Assembly: GCA_947167635.1 (NCBI GenBank)
Contig: CAMVIT010000026.1
Span: forward strand, 1 to 40,868
Direction: 5' to 3'
Source of the DNA: F23-D06 sp947167635
GTDB taxonomy: Bacteria; Bacteroidota; Bacteroidia; Bacteroidales; WCHB1-69
Length of the DNA: 40,868 nucleotides
Position 1 is the first letter of the stretch. Each line of letters begins with the position of its first letter. Below, piece after piece: positions 17,410 through 25,875 of the stretch. The translations under genes were made by a program, and so were the position numbers. Below the pieces are notes generated by a model. It made no database searches, was not told the origin of the DNA, and saw only the letters and a program-made list of their open reading frames with translations.

Positions 17410-18480
17410 TTACAGGTAATCTTGGACTTCTACTTCGCCGTTGATGATCATGTTGGCGTTGAGAGCCATGGCCGCCATCTCGTCTTCGCCCGGATAGACG
17501 GCTACAGGTGCGATCCATTCAATGTAATTCTTGATACGTCTGATGACGGGCTTGCCGTAGGCGATGCCACCGGTGAGGATGATGGCGTCGATTTTGCCCT
17601 TGAGCACCACGGCGTTCTCGCCGATCTGCTTGGACACTTGGTAGGCAAAAGCCTCTTCGAGCAGCTCGGCCTTGGGGTCGCCGGCAATGGCGGCTTTCTC
17701 CACAGCGAGTGCATCGTTGCTGCCAAAATAGCCGACATAGCCGCCCTTGCCCACTAAGATCTTCTGCATGTCCTGCTTGGTGTATTTGCCGCTGAAACAG
17801 GCTTCAAGGAACTGGTTCATCGGAAGCGTTCCGGAACGTTCGGGCGAGAACGGACCTTCTCCGTCGAGGGCTTGGTTGACATCGATAACGCGCCCCTTTT
17901 CGTGGGCACCAACGCTGACACCGCCACCCATGTGACAGACGATGAGGTTCAAATCTTCATACTTCTTGCCGTTGTCACGCGCATACATCCGCGCAATGGC
18001 CTTCTGGTTCAAGGCATGGAAAATGGACTTCCGCTCAAAATCGGGATGGCCGGAAATGCGTGCAATCTCGTTGAACTCATCCACCACCACGGGATCGGCG
18101 ATGTAAGCGTCTTTCAAGCCGATGACATTGGCCAGACTCTTGGCAATAAGGCCACCTAAGTTGCAGGCGTGCTGTCCGTTGTAACCCGCCTTCAGGTGCT
18201 CGATCATCAAATCGTTGATTCTGTACACGCCCGATTTTAACGGTTTAATCAAACCACCGCGCCCCATGATGACATCGATGGAGTGCAAGTCGATGTTCTG
18301 GGCCTCCAACTCGGCGATGATCACGTCCCGACGGAACGGATACTGGTCCGCGATGGTGGCATATTTGGAAATTTCTTCCGTGGTGTGCTTGATGTTCTTC
18401 ACGAACACCTGTTCGTTGCCCTCAAAGAGAGCAATCTTGGTGGAAGTGGAACCCGGATTGATGGCAAGAATTTTTTTCAT
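17410..18480 (-). CDS. buk: Butyrate kinase
   Basis: Butyrate kinase converts butyryl phosphate + ADP to butyrate + ATP (or acts on branched-chain acyl phosphates). The 356-residue protein belongs to the acetate/propionate kinase superfamily: KILAINPGSTSTKIALFEG at the start, VIMGRGGLIKPL, CHMGGGVSVGAHEKGRVIDVNQALDGEGPFSPERSG near the middle, and ILTGGIAYGKPV near the end. These are butyrate-kinase rather than acetate-kinase signatures. The usual partner ptb is not in the window. The downstream gene is nadK. A -7 box (18589-18596) would give a leader of about 100 bases. Confidence 0.95.
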   Translation of the reverse strand: MKKILAINPGSTSTKIALFEGNEQVFVKNIKHTTEEISKYATIADQYPFRRDVIIAELEAQNIDLHSIDVIMGRGGLIKPLKSGVYRINDLMIEHLKAGYNGQHACNLGGLIAKSLANVIGLKDAYIADPVVVDEFNEIARISGHPDFERKSIFHALNQKAIARMYARDNGKKYEDLNLIVCHMGGGVSVGAHEKGRVIDVNQALDGEGPFSPERSGTLPMNQFLEACFSGKYTKQDMQKILVGKGGYVGYFGSNDALAVEKAAIAGDPKAELLEEAFAYQVSKQIGENAVVLKGKIDAIILTGGIAYGKPVIRRIKNYIEWIAPVAVYPGEDEMAAMALNANMIINGEVEVQDYL

Positions 18481-18588
18481 GTGTTTAAGGTTTTGTTTAT
18501 AAGCAAATTAAAGAATTTCCTTTTCCCTAAAGTGGAGACTTGCTGTCTGTGAACTCCCGTTTCTTTCGGGGAGGAAAATTCAAGGTTG

Positions 18589-18596
18589 CAAATATA
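18589..18596 (-). promoter_or_regulatory. -7 box upstream of buk
   Basis: TATATTTG on the minus strand, 108 bases before the buk ATG. It lies in the divergent region shared with the metallophosphoesterase gene. Confidence 0.45.
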
Positions 18597-18672
18597 CGGA
18601 AAATTTCATCATCTTTTCAGAATGAAAAATAAAAATGGAGTTCTTTCGTTACATGTCAAATTATTTGAAAAG

Positions 18673-19827
18673 ATGGCATTAAAGATACTGCATCTTCTTT
18701 TGGTGGCATGCGTTTATTCAATTGCTGTCATCTATGTGTTGTTCAGGATGTTGCAAATCTTTCCTGGCAAAAGCCGTTGGGGCAAGGCGGCCTGTTGGCT
18801 GAGTGGCGCGATGTCCCTTTTTTTTATTTTTGTCCTTTTTTTGCGCCTGTTTGACTTGAGGAGCTGGTATCTGCCATTCCAAACCGTGGCCTATCTTTGG
18901 ATGACCTTCGTGTTTTATGTCTTTATTTTCACCCTGTTGTTCACCCTGCTCCGCGTGTTCATCACTCGGATCCGACCGCTGCGCCGTTGGCTCGCCCCTC
19001 GGATGCAAACCATCCAACGCGGATATGCCCTGTTCACTTTTGTGCTCGTTTGCGGCCTGTTGGTCAATGGTATGTATCATTTTACCAAACCCAAGGTGGT
19101 GGAACTGACATTGGAGGTCGATAAACCTGTGCCGGATTGGAAAATCGTGGCAATCAGTGACCTGCATCTGGGAACCATGTCCGTGGATTTGCTGAAGCAT
19201 CATGTGGACACCATCAATGCCATGAAACCCGATGTCGTGTTGTTGCTTGGCGATCAGTTTGTGATCAATTGGCGCGATGTGACGCCTATGGGCTATGCTG
19301 CGGCTTTGCGCCGCCTGCGCGCGCCGAAGGGAGTGTATGCCATCCACGGCAATCACGAGGAGTATCACGATATCTCCCATAGTAGTGATATCCGTGTTAA
19401 GCAGCTTTTCAAATATATGAAAATCACTTTGTTGAATGACACCGCGTTGGTCATCGACGATTCTTTGGTCTTGGCGGGTCGTGCCGACACGTCCCGCATA
19501 TATGCCCGGAAGTCCCTCGGTGAGGTGGTCGCCGACATGCCGGATTCGCTGCCGACAGTTCTTTTGGATCATAGGCCTGACAACATGGCTCAGGCTCATG
19601 ACTATGGCATTGACGTACAGCTGTCGGGACACACCCATGACGGGCAGCTTTTCCCGATGAATCTCTTGCAGGGATGCAAAAGTTTTTTCACAGGAAAATT
19701 ATACCATGGATACAAAAACATGGAGGGCACCCACTGTTATGTAACAGCTGGTTTGGGTGGATCCGGTGCGCCGATACGCATTGGGACCACGGGTGAAATT
19801 GTTGTAATCAGATTAAAACAGAAGTAG
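18673..19827 (+). CDS. Membrane-anchored metallophosphoesterase (YkuE/YaeI-like)
   Basis: From the ATG at 18673 the protein has 384 residues. The first 140 contain about four membrane segments, with Arg-rich loops between them. The rest is a calcineurin-like phosphoesterase domain with VAISDLHLGTM (D-x-H), LLLGDQFV (GD-x), IHGNHEEY (GNHE) and LSGHTHDGQLFP (GHTH), which supply the two-metal site. The family includes UDP-diacylglucosamine hydrolase-like and YkuE-like enzymes acting on lipids, but the substrate here is unknown. It is the only plus-strand gene between 6 and 25 kb and converges on pdxA with a five-base gap. Confidence 0.88.
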   Translation: MALKILHLLLVACVYSIAVIYVLFRMLQIFPGKSRWGKAACWLSGAMSLFFIFVLFLRLFDLRSWYLPFQTVAYLWMTFVFYVFIFTLLFTLLRVFITRIRPLRRWLAPRMQTIQRGYALFTFVLVCGLLVNGMYHFTKPKVVELTLEVDKPVPDWKIVAISDLHLGTMSVDLLKHHVDTINAMKPDVVLLLGDQFVINWRDVTPMGYAAALRRLRAPKGVYAIHGNHEEYHDISHSSDIRVKQLFKYMKITLLNDTALVIDDSLVLAGRADTSRIYARKSLGEVVADMPDSLPTVLLDHRPDNMAQAHDYGIDVQLSGHTHDGQLFPMNLLQGCKSFFTGKLYHGYKNMEGTHCYVTAGLGGSGAPIRIGTTGEIVVIRLKQK

Positions 19828-19832
19828 TTGCA

Positions 19833-20849
19833 TTACTGAATATTGCGCTCTCTGTTCCGTAAAATGTCAATGGCTAAGTAGATGGCATTGCGCATGGACT
19901 GCCCGTTGGCTTGGTTCTTGCCGGCGATGTCGTAAGCGGTGCCATGGGCGGGCGAAGTGCGCACAATGGGCAGTCCGGCGGTGAAGTTCACACCTTCAGT
20001 GCCGAGAATCTTGAAGGGTAACATGCCCTGGTCATGATACATGGCCAACACAGCGTCGAACTTGCGGTATGCACCGGATCCGAAAAATCCGTCCGCGGCA
20101 AAAGGCCCGAACGCATTGACATGGTTCTGGAAAGCCAGTTCGATGGCGGGGGCGATAATCTCCTTTTCCTCGCTGCCGAGCAGTCCGTTGTCGCCGGAAT
20201 GAGGGTTCAGGGAGAGCACGGCAATGGTCGGGTTGTTGATGCCGAAATCCTGTTTGAGCGAGTTGTGAAGTACCTGCAACTTTTGTCCGATCAGCTCCTT
20301 GTTGATGGATTGCGATACTTTGCTGATGGGCAGGTGGTTGGTGACGAAGCCGACACGCAGCTTGTCGGCCACCATCAACATGAGGGCTTTGTTTTTGTTT
20401 CCGCCAAAATAGTGCTCGAAAAATTCCGTCTGTCCGGGGAACACATATTTGTCCGATTGGATGTTGTCCTTGTTTACAGGGGCGGTGACAATGGCATCGA
20501 TGTTTTTGTTTTTCAGGTCGCGGCCTGCGGCATAGAGGGCGCGCTCCGCCATCTGGCCCGCAATCTTCGTGGATGTGCCGAGATCGATCTTGACCTCTTC
20601 ATCGTACAAGTTGATGAGGCTGGGCCGCTTAAGGGAAATTTGTTCAATGTTCTTGATGAACTGGAAGGAGAAATCCTGGATGTCCAGGTTTTTCCTGTGA
20701 TAGGAGGCGACTTTGGCAAGCCCATAGACAACGGGCGTGCAGATCTCCATCATCTTGTTGTCGTTCAGCGCTTTGATGATGACCTCATAGCCAATGCCGT
20801 TGATGTCACCTTGCGTGATGCCGATTTTATATAGTTTATTGTCAGCCAT
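19833..20849 (-). CDS. pdxA: 4-hydroxythreonine-4-phosphate dehydrogenase
   Basis: PdxA oxidises 4-phosphohydroxy-L-threonine with NAD in the DXP-dependent vitamin B6 pathway. The 338-residue protein has the start IGITQGDINGIGYEV, TAPVNKDNIQ, PGQTEFFEHYFGG, the metal-site MYHDQGMLPFKI and VRTSPAHGTAYDIAGKNQAN near the end. It begins 14 bases after the infB stop, so it is likely in the nusA-infB transcript. pdxJ is not present. Confidence 0.95.
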   Translation of the reverse strand: MADNKLYKIGITQGDINGIGYEVIIKALNDNKMMEICTPVVYGLAKVASYHRKNLDIQDFSFQFIKNIEQISLKRPSLINLYDEEVKIDLGTSTKIAGQMAERALYAAGRDLKNKNIDAIVTAPVNKDNIQSDKYVFPGQTEFFEHYFGGNKNKALMLMVADKLRVGFVTNHLPISKVSQSINKELIGQKLQVLHNSLKQDFGINNPTIAVLSLNPHSGDNGLLGSEEKEIIAPAIELAFQNHVNAFGPFAADGFFGSGAYRKFDAVLAMYHDQGMLPFKILGTEGVNFTAGLPIVRTSPAHGTAYDIAGKNQANGQSMRNAIYLAIDILRNRERNIQ

Positions 20850-20863
20850 AAAAAAATTGGTTT

Positions 20864-23713
20864 TTATTTGTTACCGTTGTAGGCGACCTCGTACTCTTCG
20901 TATCCTTCGATGATGTCGCCGATCTTGATGTCGTTGCAGCCATCGATGTTCAGACCGCAGTCCTGGCCGGAAACCACCTCCTTGACATCGTCTTTGAAAC
21001 GGCGCAGGGAACCGAGTTTGCCGGTATAGATGACGATACCGTCGCGGATAAGGCGTATGCGGGTGTTGCGCTGCAATTTTCCGTCAAGCACCATGCAGCC
21101 GGCCACGTTGCCGACTTTGGAGATGTGGAACACTTCGCGCACTTCGATGTTGCAGACCACCTTCTCGCGGATTTCCGGAGAGTGCATGCCGGCGATGGCC
21201 TCCTTGATTTCGTTGATGGCGGTATAGATGATGGAGTAGGTGCGGATGTCGATTTGCTCGGCTTCGGCCATCTTGCGGGCACCCGCGGTGGGACGCACCT
21301 GGAAGGCTACAATGAGGGCGTTGGAAGCTGTGGCCAACATGACGTCCGTCTCGGTGACGGCACCCACAGATTTGTGGATGACGTTGACCTGCACTTGCTC
21401 GGTGGAGAGCTTGAGCAACTCGCCGGACAGGGCCTCGACGGAGCCGTCCACATCACCCTTGACGATGATGTTGAGTTCCTTGAAGTCGCCGATGGCAATG
21501 CGGCGGCCAATTTCTTCAAGTGTGATGTGCTTTTGGGTGCGCAAGCCCATTTCGCGGGCAAGGCGGGCGCGTTTGGTGGCAATGCCGCGAGCCTCTTGCT
21601 CTGTCTCGCACACCTTGAAACTGTCACCGGCCTGCGGGGCTCCGTTCAGTCCGAGCAATAGCACGGGCGTGGCGGGACCTGCCGACTTGATGGGCTGGTT
21701 ACGTTCGTTGAACATGGCCTTGACTTTTCCGTAGCAGCTGCCTGCCAGGATGGGATCGCCCACGGCGAGGGTGCCGTTCTGCACGAGCACCTTGGCCACA
21801 TAGCCGCGACCCTTGTCAAGCGAGGACTCGATGACGGCGCCGATGCCGCGACGGTTCGGGTTGGCTTTCAAATTCAACAGCTCGGCTTCCAACAACACCT
21901 TCTCCAACAGTTCGTTGACATTGGTGCCGTGTTTGGCGTCAATCTCCTGGCATTGATATTTGCCACCCCAGTCTTCGACCAGAATGTTCATGTTGGCCAA
22001 CTCTTCGCGAATCTTTTCCGGATTGGCGTTGGGCTTGTCAATTTTGGTGATGGCAAACACCATGGGCACGCCGGCAGCCTGGGCATGGTTGATGGCCTCG
22101 ATGGTTTGGGGCATCACCGCATCGTCGGCGGCGACCACGATGATACAAAGGTCGGTGATCTTGGCACCGCGGGCACGCATGGCGGTGAAGGCCTCGTGAC
22201 CCGGCGTGTCGAGGAAGGTGATCTTACGACCGTCGCTGAGCGACACCTCGTACGCACCGATGTGCTGAGTGATACCACCCGCCTCGCCAGCGATGACGTT
22301 GGTCTTGCGGATGTAGTCCAACAAGGATGTTTTACCATGGTCAACATGACCCATCACCGTGATAATCGGGTGACGAGGAATCAAATCCTCGGGAGCGTCC
22401 TCCTGCTCGTGATCGGCTCCATCTTCCGCATCCGCGCCAATGAATTCCACCTGGAAGCCGAACTCTTCGGCAAGCAGCGAAATCGTCTCGGCATCCAGTC
22501 GTTGGTTGATGGAAACGAACAGACCGATGCTCATGCAGGTGGAGATGATTTCCGTCACGGGCTTGTTCATCATCGTGGCCAACTCGTTGGCGGTCAAGAA
22601 CTCCGTGACTTTCAGGATTTTCTGGTTTTCAATTTCGAGCAATTCCTGTTCCTCGATACGCTCGTGGATCAGCTGGCGTTTCTCCTTGCGGCGCTTTGCC
22701 GCCTTGGTTTTGCCGGCGGGTTCGAGACGTTGTTTGGTCTCCTTGATACGACGCTGGATGTCTTCTGGCGAAATCTCCACCTTCTCCACTTCGGTCTTTT
22801 TCTTTTCGTCTTTCTTGCCTGCACCGGCTCCGTTGGACTTCACGCCAGTCTGCTTGAGAATTCTCTTGCGTTTCTTTTTCTTCTTGTCGGCACTGTCGGC
22901 ATTCCGTTTGTCATCCTTTCGGGAGTCCTTGGACTTTTCGTCTGGAAGTTCGATCTTGCCCATCACTTTAGGACCGGCAAGCTTGGCCACTTCAGTCTTT
23001 ATGAACTCCACTTTTCTGTCTGAGGCAAAAGGTGATGCGGGTTTTTGAGGCTCTTGGACAGGTTCGGGTTTCTCCTCCTTGACAGGATCGGGCGCCGGTT
23101 CGGGTTTGGGCTCAGCCTTTTTCTCGCTCTTCTTCTTGGGATTGAGGGAGGAAAGATCGATCTTGTCGATGACTTTCGGTTGTTCCAAGTTGACGACGGT
23201 CTCGATGTGTTCGGGTTCCTTGCGCGGTTCCGGCACGGGAATCTCTTGCTTGACTTCCGGATCGGGTTCCGGAGTCGGCTTCGGCTCCGGTTCTGCCTCC
23301 TTGGGCTCCGGTTTGGCGGGCTCAAGGTCTATTTTGCCCACCACTTTTGGTTTTGGAACCTCAGTATCAATATGTTGTGGAGGATTGATGAGGTTGTTGT
23401 CCTTGATGATGAAAGCATTCTCCTCAGCCGGTTCTTCCCGTTCTTCCGTCTTAGTACTCTTGGCACGGCTCTCGGATTTCGCTTTTGCACTGAAAGTGCC
23501 GATGTCGATCTTGTCGGCCTCGGCTTTCACCAACTTTTCGCCCGCAAACTCTTGGAGAAGAATATCGTACATCTCTGCGGAGAGCTTGGTGTTGGGGTTC
23601 TCCTCGATTTCGAAATTCTTCTTCTTGAGCAAGGTTGTGATGGTGCCGATGGAGACGTTGAACTCACCGGCAGCCTTACCGAGACGTGGTATTTTTCTTT
23701 TTTCCTCTGGCAT
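20864..23713 (-). CDS. infB: Translation initiation factor IF-2
   Basis: IF-2 is the GTPase that places initiator fMet-tRNA on the ribosome. The 949-residue protein starts with a winged-helix-like segment (RLGKAAGEFNVSIGTITTLLKKKNFEIEENPNTKLS), then a 300-residue low-complexity part rich in Pro, Glu and Lys, and the IF2-N domain at about 370-430. The G domain has ITVMGHVDHGKT near residue 455, DTPGHEAF near 503 and ITKIDKPNA near 555. Domains II-IV follow to the C-terminus. The long charged N-terminal region is normal for this phylum. It lies 48 bases after nusA. Confidence 0.97.
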   Translation of the reverse strand: MPEEKRKIPRLGKAAGEFNVSIGTITTLLKKKNFEIEENPNTKLSAEMYDILLQEFAGEKLVKAEADKIDIGTFSAKAKSESRAKSTKTEEREEPAEENAFIIKDNNLINPPQHIDTEVPKPKVVGKIDLEPAKPEPKEAEPEPKPTPEPDPEVKQEIPVPEPRKEPEHIETVVNLEQPKVIDKIDLSSLNPKKKSEKKAEPKPEPAPDPVKEEKPEPVQEPQKPASPFASDRKVEFIKTEVAKLAGPKVMGKIELPDEKSKDSRKDDKRNADSADKKKKKRKRILKQTGVKSNGAGAGKKDEKKKTEVEKVEISPEDIQRRIKETKQRLEPAGKTKAAKRRKEKRQLIHERIEEQELLEIENQKILKVTEFLTANELATMMNKPVTEIISTCMSIGLFVSINQRLDAETISLLAEEFGFQVEFIGADAEDGADHEQEDAPEDLIPRHPIITVMGHVDHGKTSLLDYIRKTNVIAGEAGGITQHIGAYEVSLSDGRKITFLDTPGHEAFTAMRARGAKITDLCIIVVAADDAVMPQTIEAINHAQAAGVPMVFAITKIDKPNANPEKIREELANMNILVEDWGGKYQCQEIDAKHGTNVNELLEKVLLEAELLNLKANPNRRGIGAVIESSLDKGRGYVAKVLVQNGTLAVGDPILAGSCYGKVKAMFNERNQPIKSAGPATPVLLLGLNGAPQAGDSFKVCETEQEARGIATKRARLAREMGLRTQKHITLEEIGRRIAIGDFKELNIIVKGDVDGSVEALSGELLKLSTEQVQVNVIHKSVGAVTETDVMLATASNALIVAFQVRPTAGARKMAEAEQIDIRTYSIIYTAINEIKEAIAGMHSPEIREKVVCNIEVREVFHISKVGNVAGCMVLDGKLQRNTRIRLIRDGIVIYTGKLGSLRRFKDDVKEVVSGQDCGLNIDGCNDIKIGDIIEGYEEYEVAYNGNK

Positions 23714-23761
23714 ATTGATTGTTTGAATGAATAATTCTTTTTTTCTTGATGTTTTGGAAAA

Positions 23762-25009
23762 TTACTCGTTGATATCCAACTCTTCCTTCACGGCGGCGAT
23801 CATGGCATCCACGGTCTCCTCTTCAAGGTCGGTGCGTTTGACGAGTTCGTCGCGGCTGGTGCTGAGGACACTTTTGGCGGTGTCGCAGCCGATGTTGATG
23901 AACTGTTCGATGACCCAGTCGTCGAAGACATCGGCGAATTCGGTCAACGGCACATCCTCCTCTTGGTCGATATCGTCGCGGAACACATCGATTTCATAGC
24001 CGGCGAGCTTGGAGGCGAGTTTGATGTTGTAGCCGCCCTTGCCGATGGCCAGCGACACTTGGTCGGATTTCATATAGACATTGGCCATCTTGTTTTCCTC
24101 GTCGATCTGGATGGAGGAGATTTTGGCGGGGCTGAGAGCTCTGGCAATCAACAACTCAGGGTTGGAGGTGTAGTTGATGATGTCGATGTTCTCGTTGTGC
24201 AGTTCACGGACAATGCTGTGGATGCGGCTTCCCTTTACGCCGACGCAGGCGCCGACGGGGTCGATGCGGTCGTCGAAGGATTCAACAAGAACCTTGGCGC
24301 GTTCGCCCGGCGCACGCACCACGTTGCGGATGGAGATGAGCCCTTCGTCGATTTCGGGGATCTCGGATTCCATCAGGCGCTCCAAAAACATCGGTGAGGT
24401 GCGGGAGATGATGATGCGCGGGGTGGAAGACTGTACTTCCACACGGGCCACAACGGCAGTGAGGGAGTCCCCCTTCTTGTAGCGGTCGGCCGGAATCTGC
24501 TCCGACTTGGGCAGCACGAGTTCCACGTTCTCATCGTCATACACCAGAATCTCTTTGCGCCATACCTGGTTGACCTCTCCTGTGATGACTTCGCCGATGC
24601 GGTGCTCGTATTTCTTGTAGATGACATCTTTTTCGTATTCCATGATCTTGGTGCTCAGGTTCTGACGGATGGCCAGAATCTCGCGGCGGGCAAAATCGGT
24701 CAACTTGATGTTCTCCACCACCTCCTCGCCAATCTCGAAGTCGGCCTCGATTTTGATGGCGTCGGAAAGGGCAATCTGGTTGGCTTCGTCTTCCACCTCC
24801 CCGTCTTCTACAATTTCAAGCGTGTGCTGGATCTCCAAATCACCGCGATCGACATTGACGATGATGTCAAATTGTGCGTCCGGACCGTATTTTTTGGTGA
24901 GCGCGGCGCGAAACACGTCTTCGAGAATGTGCATCAAAGTTTCACGATCGATGCTCTTGGATTCCTTGAATTCCGCAAAGGTGTCAATAAGGTTTACGTG
25001 TTCTTCCAT
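23762..25009 (-). CDS. nusA: Transcription termination/antitermination factor NusA
   Basis: NusA binds RNA polymerase and nascent RNA to modulate pausing, termination and antitermination. The 415-residue protein has the N-terminal polymerase-binding domain (to about 125), an S1 domain with VITGEVNQVWRKEILVYDDENVELVLP, and tandem KH domains with GVKGSRIHSIVREL and AIGKGGYNIKLASKLAG. The two C-terminal acidic repeats of E. coli NusA are missing, as is common outside Proteobacteria. rimP, the usual gene before nusA, is absent; a tRNA-Gln and its terminator precede instead. Confidence 0.96.
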   Translation of the reverse strand: MEEHVNLIDTFAEFKESKSIDRETLMHILEDVFRAALTKKYGPDAQFDIIVNVDRGDLEIQHTLEIVEDGEVEDEANQIALSDAIKIEADFEIGEEVVENIKLTDFARREILAIRQNLSTKIMEYEKDVIYKKYEHRIGEVITGEVNQVWRKEILVYDDENVELVLPKSEQIPADRYKKGDSLTAVVARVEVQSSTPRIIISRTSPMFLERLMESEIPEIDEGLISIRNVVRAPGERAKVLVESFDDRIDPVGACVGVKGSRIHSIVRELHNENIDIINYTSNPELLIARALSPAKISSIQIDEENKMANVYMKSDQVSLAIGKGGYNIKLASKLAGYEIDVFRDDIDQEEDVPLTEFADVFDDWVIEQFINIGCDTAKSVLSTSRDELVKRTDLEEETVDAMIAAVKEELDINE

Positions 25010-25083
25010 TGTTGTATTAGCTTGTTAGTTTATTACTTTCTTATTTTATCTTGTTGATATTGAGTTTGATATGTATTCTACAC

Positions 25084-25110
25084 AAAAAAACTCCCACCCT
25101 AAGGTGAGAG
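25084..25110 (-). terminator. Rho-independent terminator of tRNA-Gln
   Basis: On the minus strand CTCTCACC pairs with GGTGGGAG (eight pairs, one G-U) around TTAG, followed by seven T. It starts 12 bases past the tRNA-Gln 3' end and separates it from nusA. Confidence 0.9.
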
Positions 25111-25122
25111 TTCGCTTTGCAG

Positions 25123-25193
25123 TTGAGCTAGCAGGATTCGAACCTACACAGGCAGAACCAAAATCTGTAGTGCTACCGTTACACCATAGCTCA
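25123..25193 (-). tRNA. tRNA-Gln (anticodon TTG)
   Basis: The minus strand gives acceptor TGAGCTA/TAGCTCA, D arm GTGT-AACGGTA-GCAC, anticodon loop TTTTGGT with anticodon TTG, T arm GTAGG-TTCGAAT-CCTGC and discriminator A. CCA is not encoded. The outermost anticodon-stem pair is A-C. It has its own promoter (25217-25224) and terminator. Confidence 0.95.
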
Positions 25194-25216
25194 ATACCAT
25201 TCGGTTTTCGAGGCCG

Positions 25217-25224
25217 CAAAAATA
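25217..25224 (-). promoter_or_regulatory. -7 box of tRNA-Gln
   Basis: TATTTTTG on the minus strand, 23 bases before the tRNA 5' end, the same spacing as for tRNA-Lys. Confidence 0.6.
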
Positions 25225-25292
25225 CACTTTTTTCAATATCAAAAAACAAAGACAAAAAATTTTTTTTCATGTGCAGTATTTGAAAAAAAATG

Positions 25293-25300
25293 TATCTTTG
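25293..25300 (+). promoter_or_regulatory. -7 box of tRNA-Arg
   Basis: TATCTTTG on the plus strand, 19 bases before the tRNA-Arg 5' end. Confidence 0.6.
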
Positions 25301-25319
25301 CGCGCTTTTAAAAAGCAAC

Positions 25320-25396
25320 GGCCCCTTAGCTCAACTGAATAGAGCATTTGACTACGGATCAAAAGGTTGCAGGTTTGAATCCTGCAGGGGTCACCA
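25320..25396 (+). tRNA. tRNA-Arg (anticodon ACG), CCA encoded
   Basis: Acceptor GGCCCCT/AGGGGTC (one G-U), anticodon arm TTTGA-CTACGGA-TCAAA with anticodon ACG, T arm GCAGG-TTTGAAT-CCTGC, discriminator A, then an encoded CCA at 25394-25396. The ACG anticodon needs A34-to-inosine editing by TadA to read all CGN codons; tadA is the next gene, convergent with it and 40 bases away. Confidence 0.96.
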
Positions 25397-25398
25397 GA

Positions 25399-25435
25399 AA
25401 AGAGAAACGTGATTTTGCGCGTTTCTCTTTTTTTT
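25399..25435 (+). terminator. Terminator of tRNA-Arg, possibly shared with tadA
   Basis: AGAGAAACG pairs with CGTTTCTCT (nine pairs) around a ten-base loop and is followed by nine or more T on the plus strand. The minus-strand copy is followed by only TTTT, so it may stop tadA transcription weakly as well. Confidence 0.85.
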
Positions 25436-25436
25436 T

Positions 25437-25874
25437 TCATCTTTTTTCTTTGAAAAAGTCGACCAAAATCTGAGCACATTCCGGTTGGAGGATGCCCTTC
25501 TCCACTTTCATTTTTGTGGGGAACATGGTTGCATGGAGCAGGGTGTAGCCTTTTTTGGGATCGTCGGCGCCATAGACGAGGCGTTCGAGTTGCGTGTGCG
25601 CGATGGCGCCTGCGCACATGACGCAGGGTTCCAGGGTGACATACAGGGTGCATCCCTTGAGGTATTTCGCTCCAAGGGCACCGCTTGCCGCTGTGATGGC
25701 GATTATCTCCGCGTGCGCGGTCACATCACGCAGGGTTTCGGTCAGATTGTGCCCTCGGGCGATGATCCGGTCGTTGAGCACGATTACGGCCCCTACGGGC
25801 ACTTCGTCGGCATCGAGGGCTTCGCGCGCCTCCGCCAAGGCCATTTTCATATAATATTCGTCCTTGTTTTCCAT
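25437..25874 (-). CDS. tadA: tRNA-specific adenosine deaminase
   Basis: TadA deaminates A34 to inosine in tRNA-Arg(ACG). The 145-residue protein has the zinc-deaminase signatures TAHAEIIAI (His54 ligand, Glu56 proton shuttle) and EPCVMCAGAI (Cys84, Cys87), plus VPVGAVIVL and ARGHNLTE. Its length is typical. It starts two bases after the mutY stop, as the last gene of the ompA-mutY-tadA operon, and ends facing the tRNA-Arg(ACG) gene. Confidence 0.93.
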   Translation of the reverse strand: MENKDEYYMKMALAEAREALDADEVPVGAVIVLNDRIIARGHNLTETLRDVTAHAEIIAITAASGALGAKYLKGCTLYVTLEPCVMCAGAIAHTQLERLVYGADDPKKGYTLLHATMFPTKMKVEKGILQPECAQILVDFFKEKR

Positions 25875-25875
25875 G

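Noticed and set aside
18586..18672. Longer start for the metallophosphoesterase at 18586
   Set aside because: The added 29 residues are basic and unlike the membrane segment that begins cleanly after the ATG at 18673. I keep the shorter start, with some uncertainty.
25046..25318. 90-codon minus-strand frame covering tRNA-Gln
   Set aside because: Most of it is tRNA, its promoter and its terminator, not protein-coding sequence.
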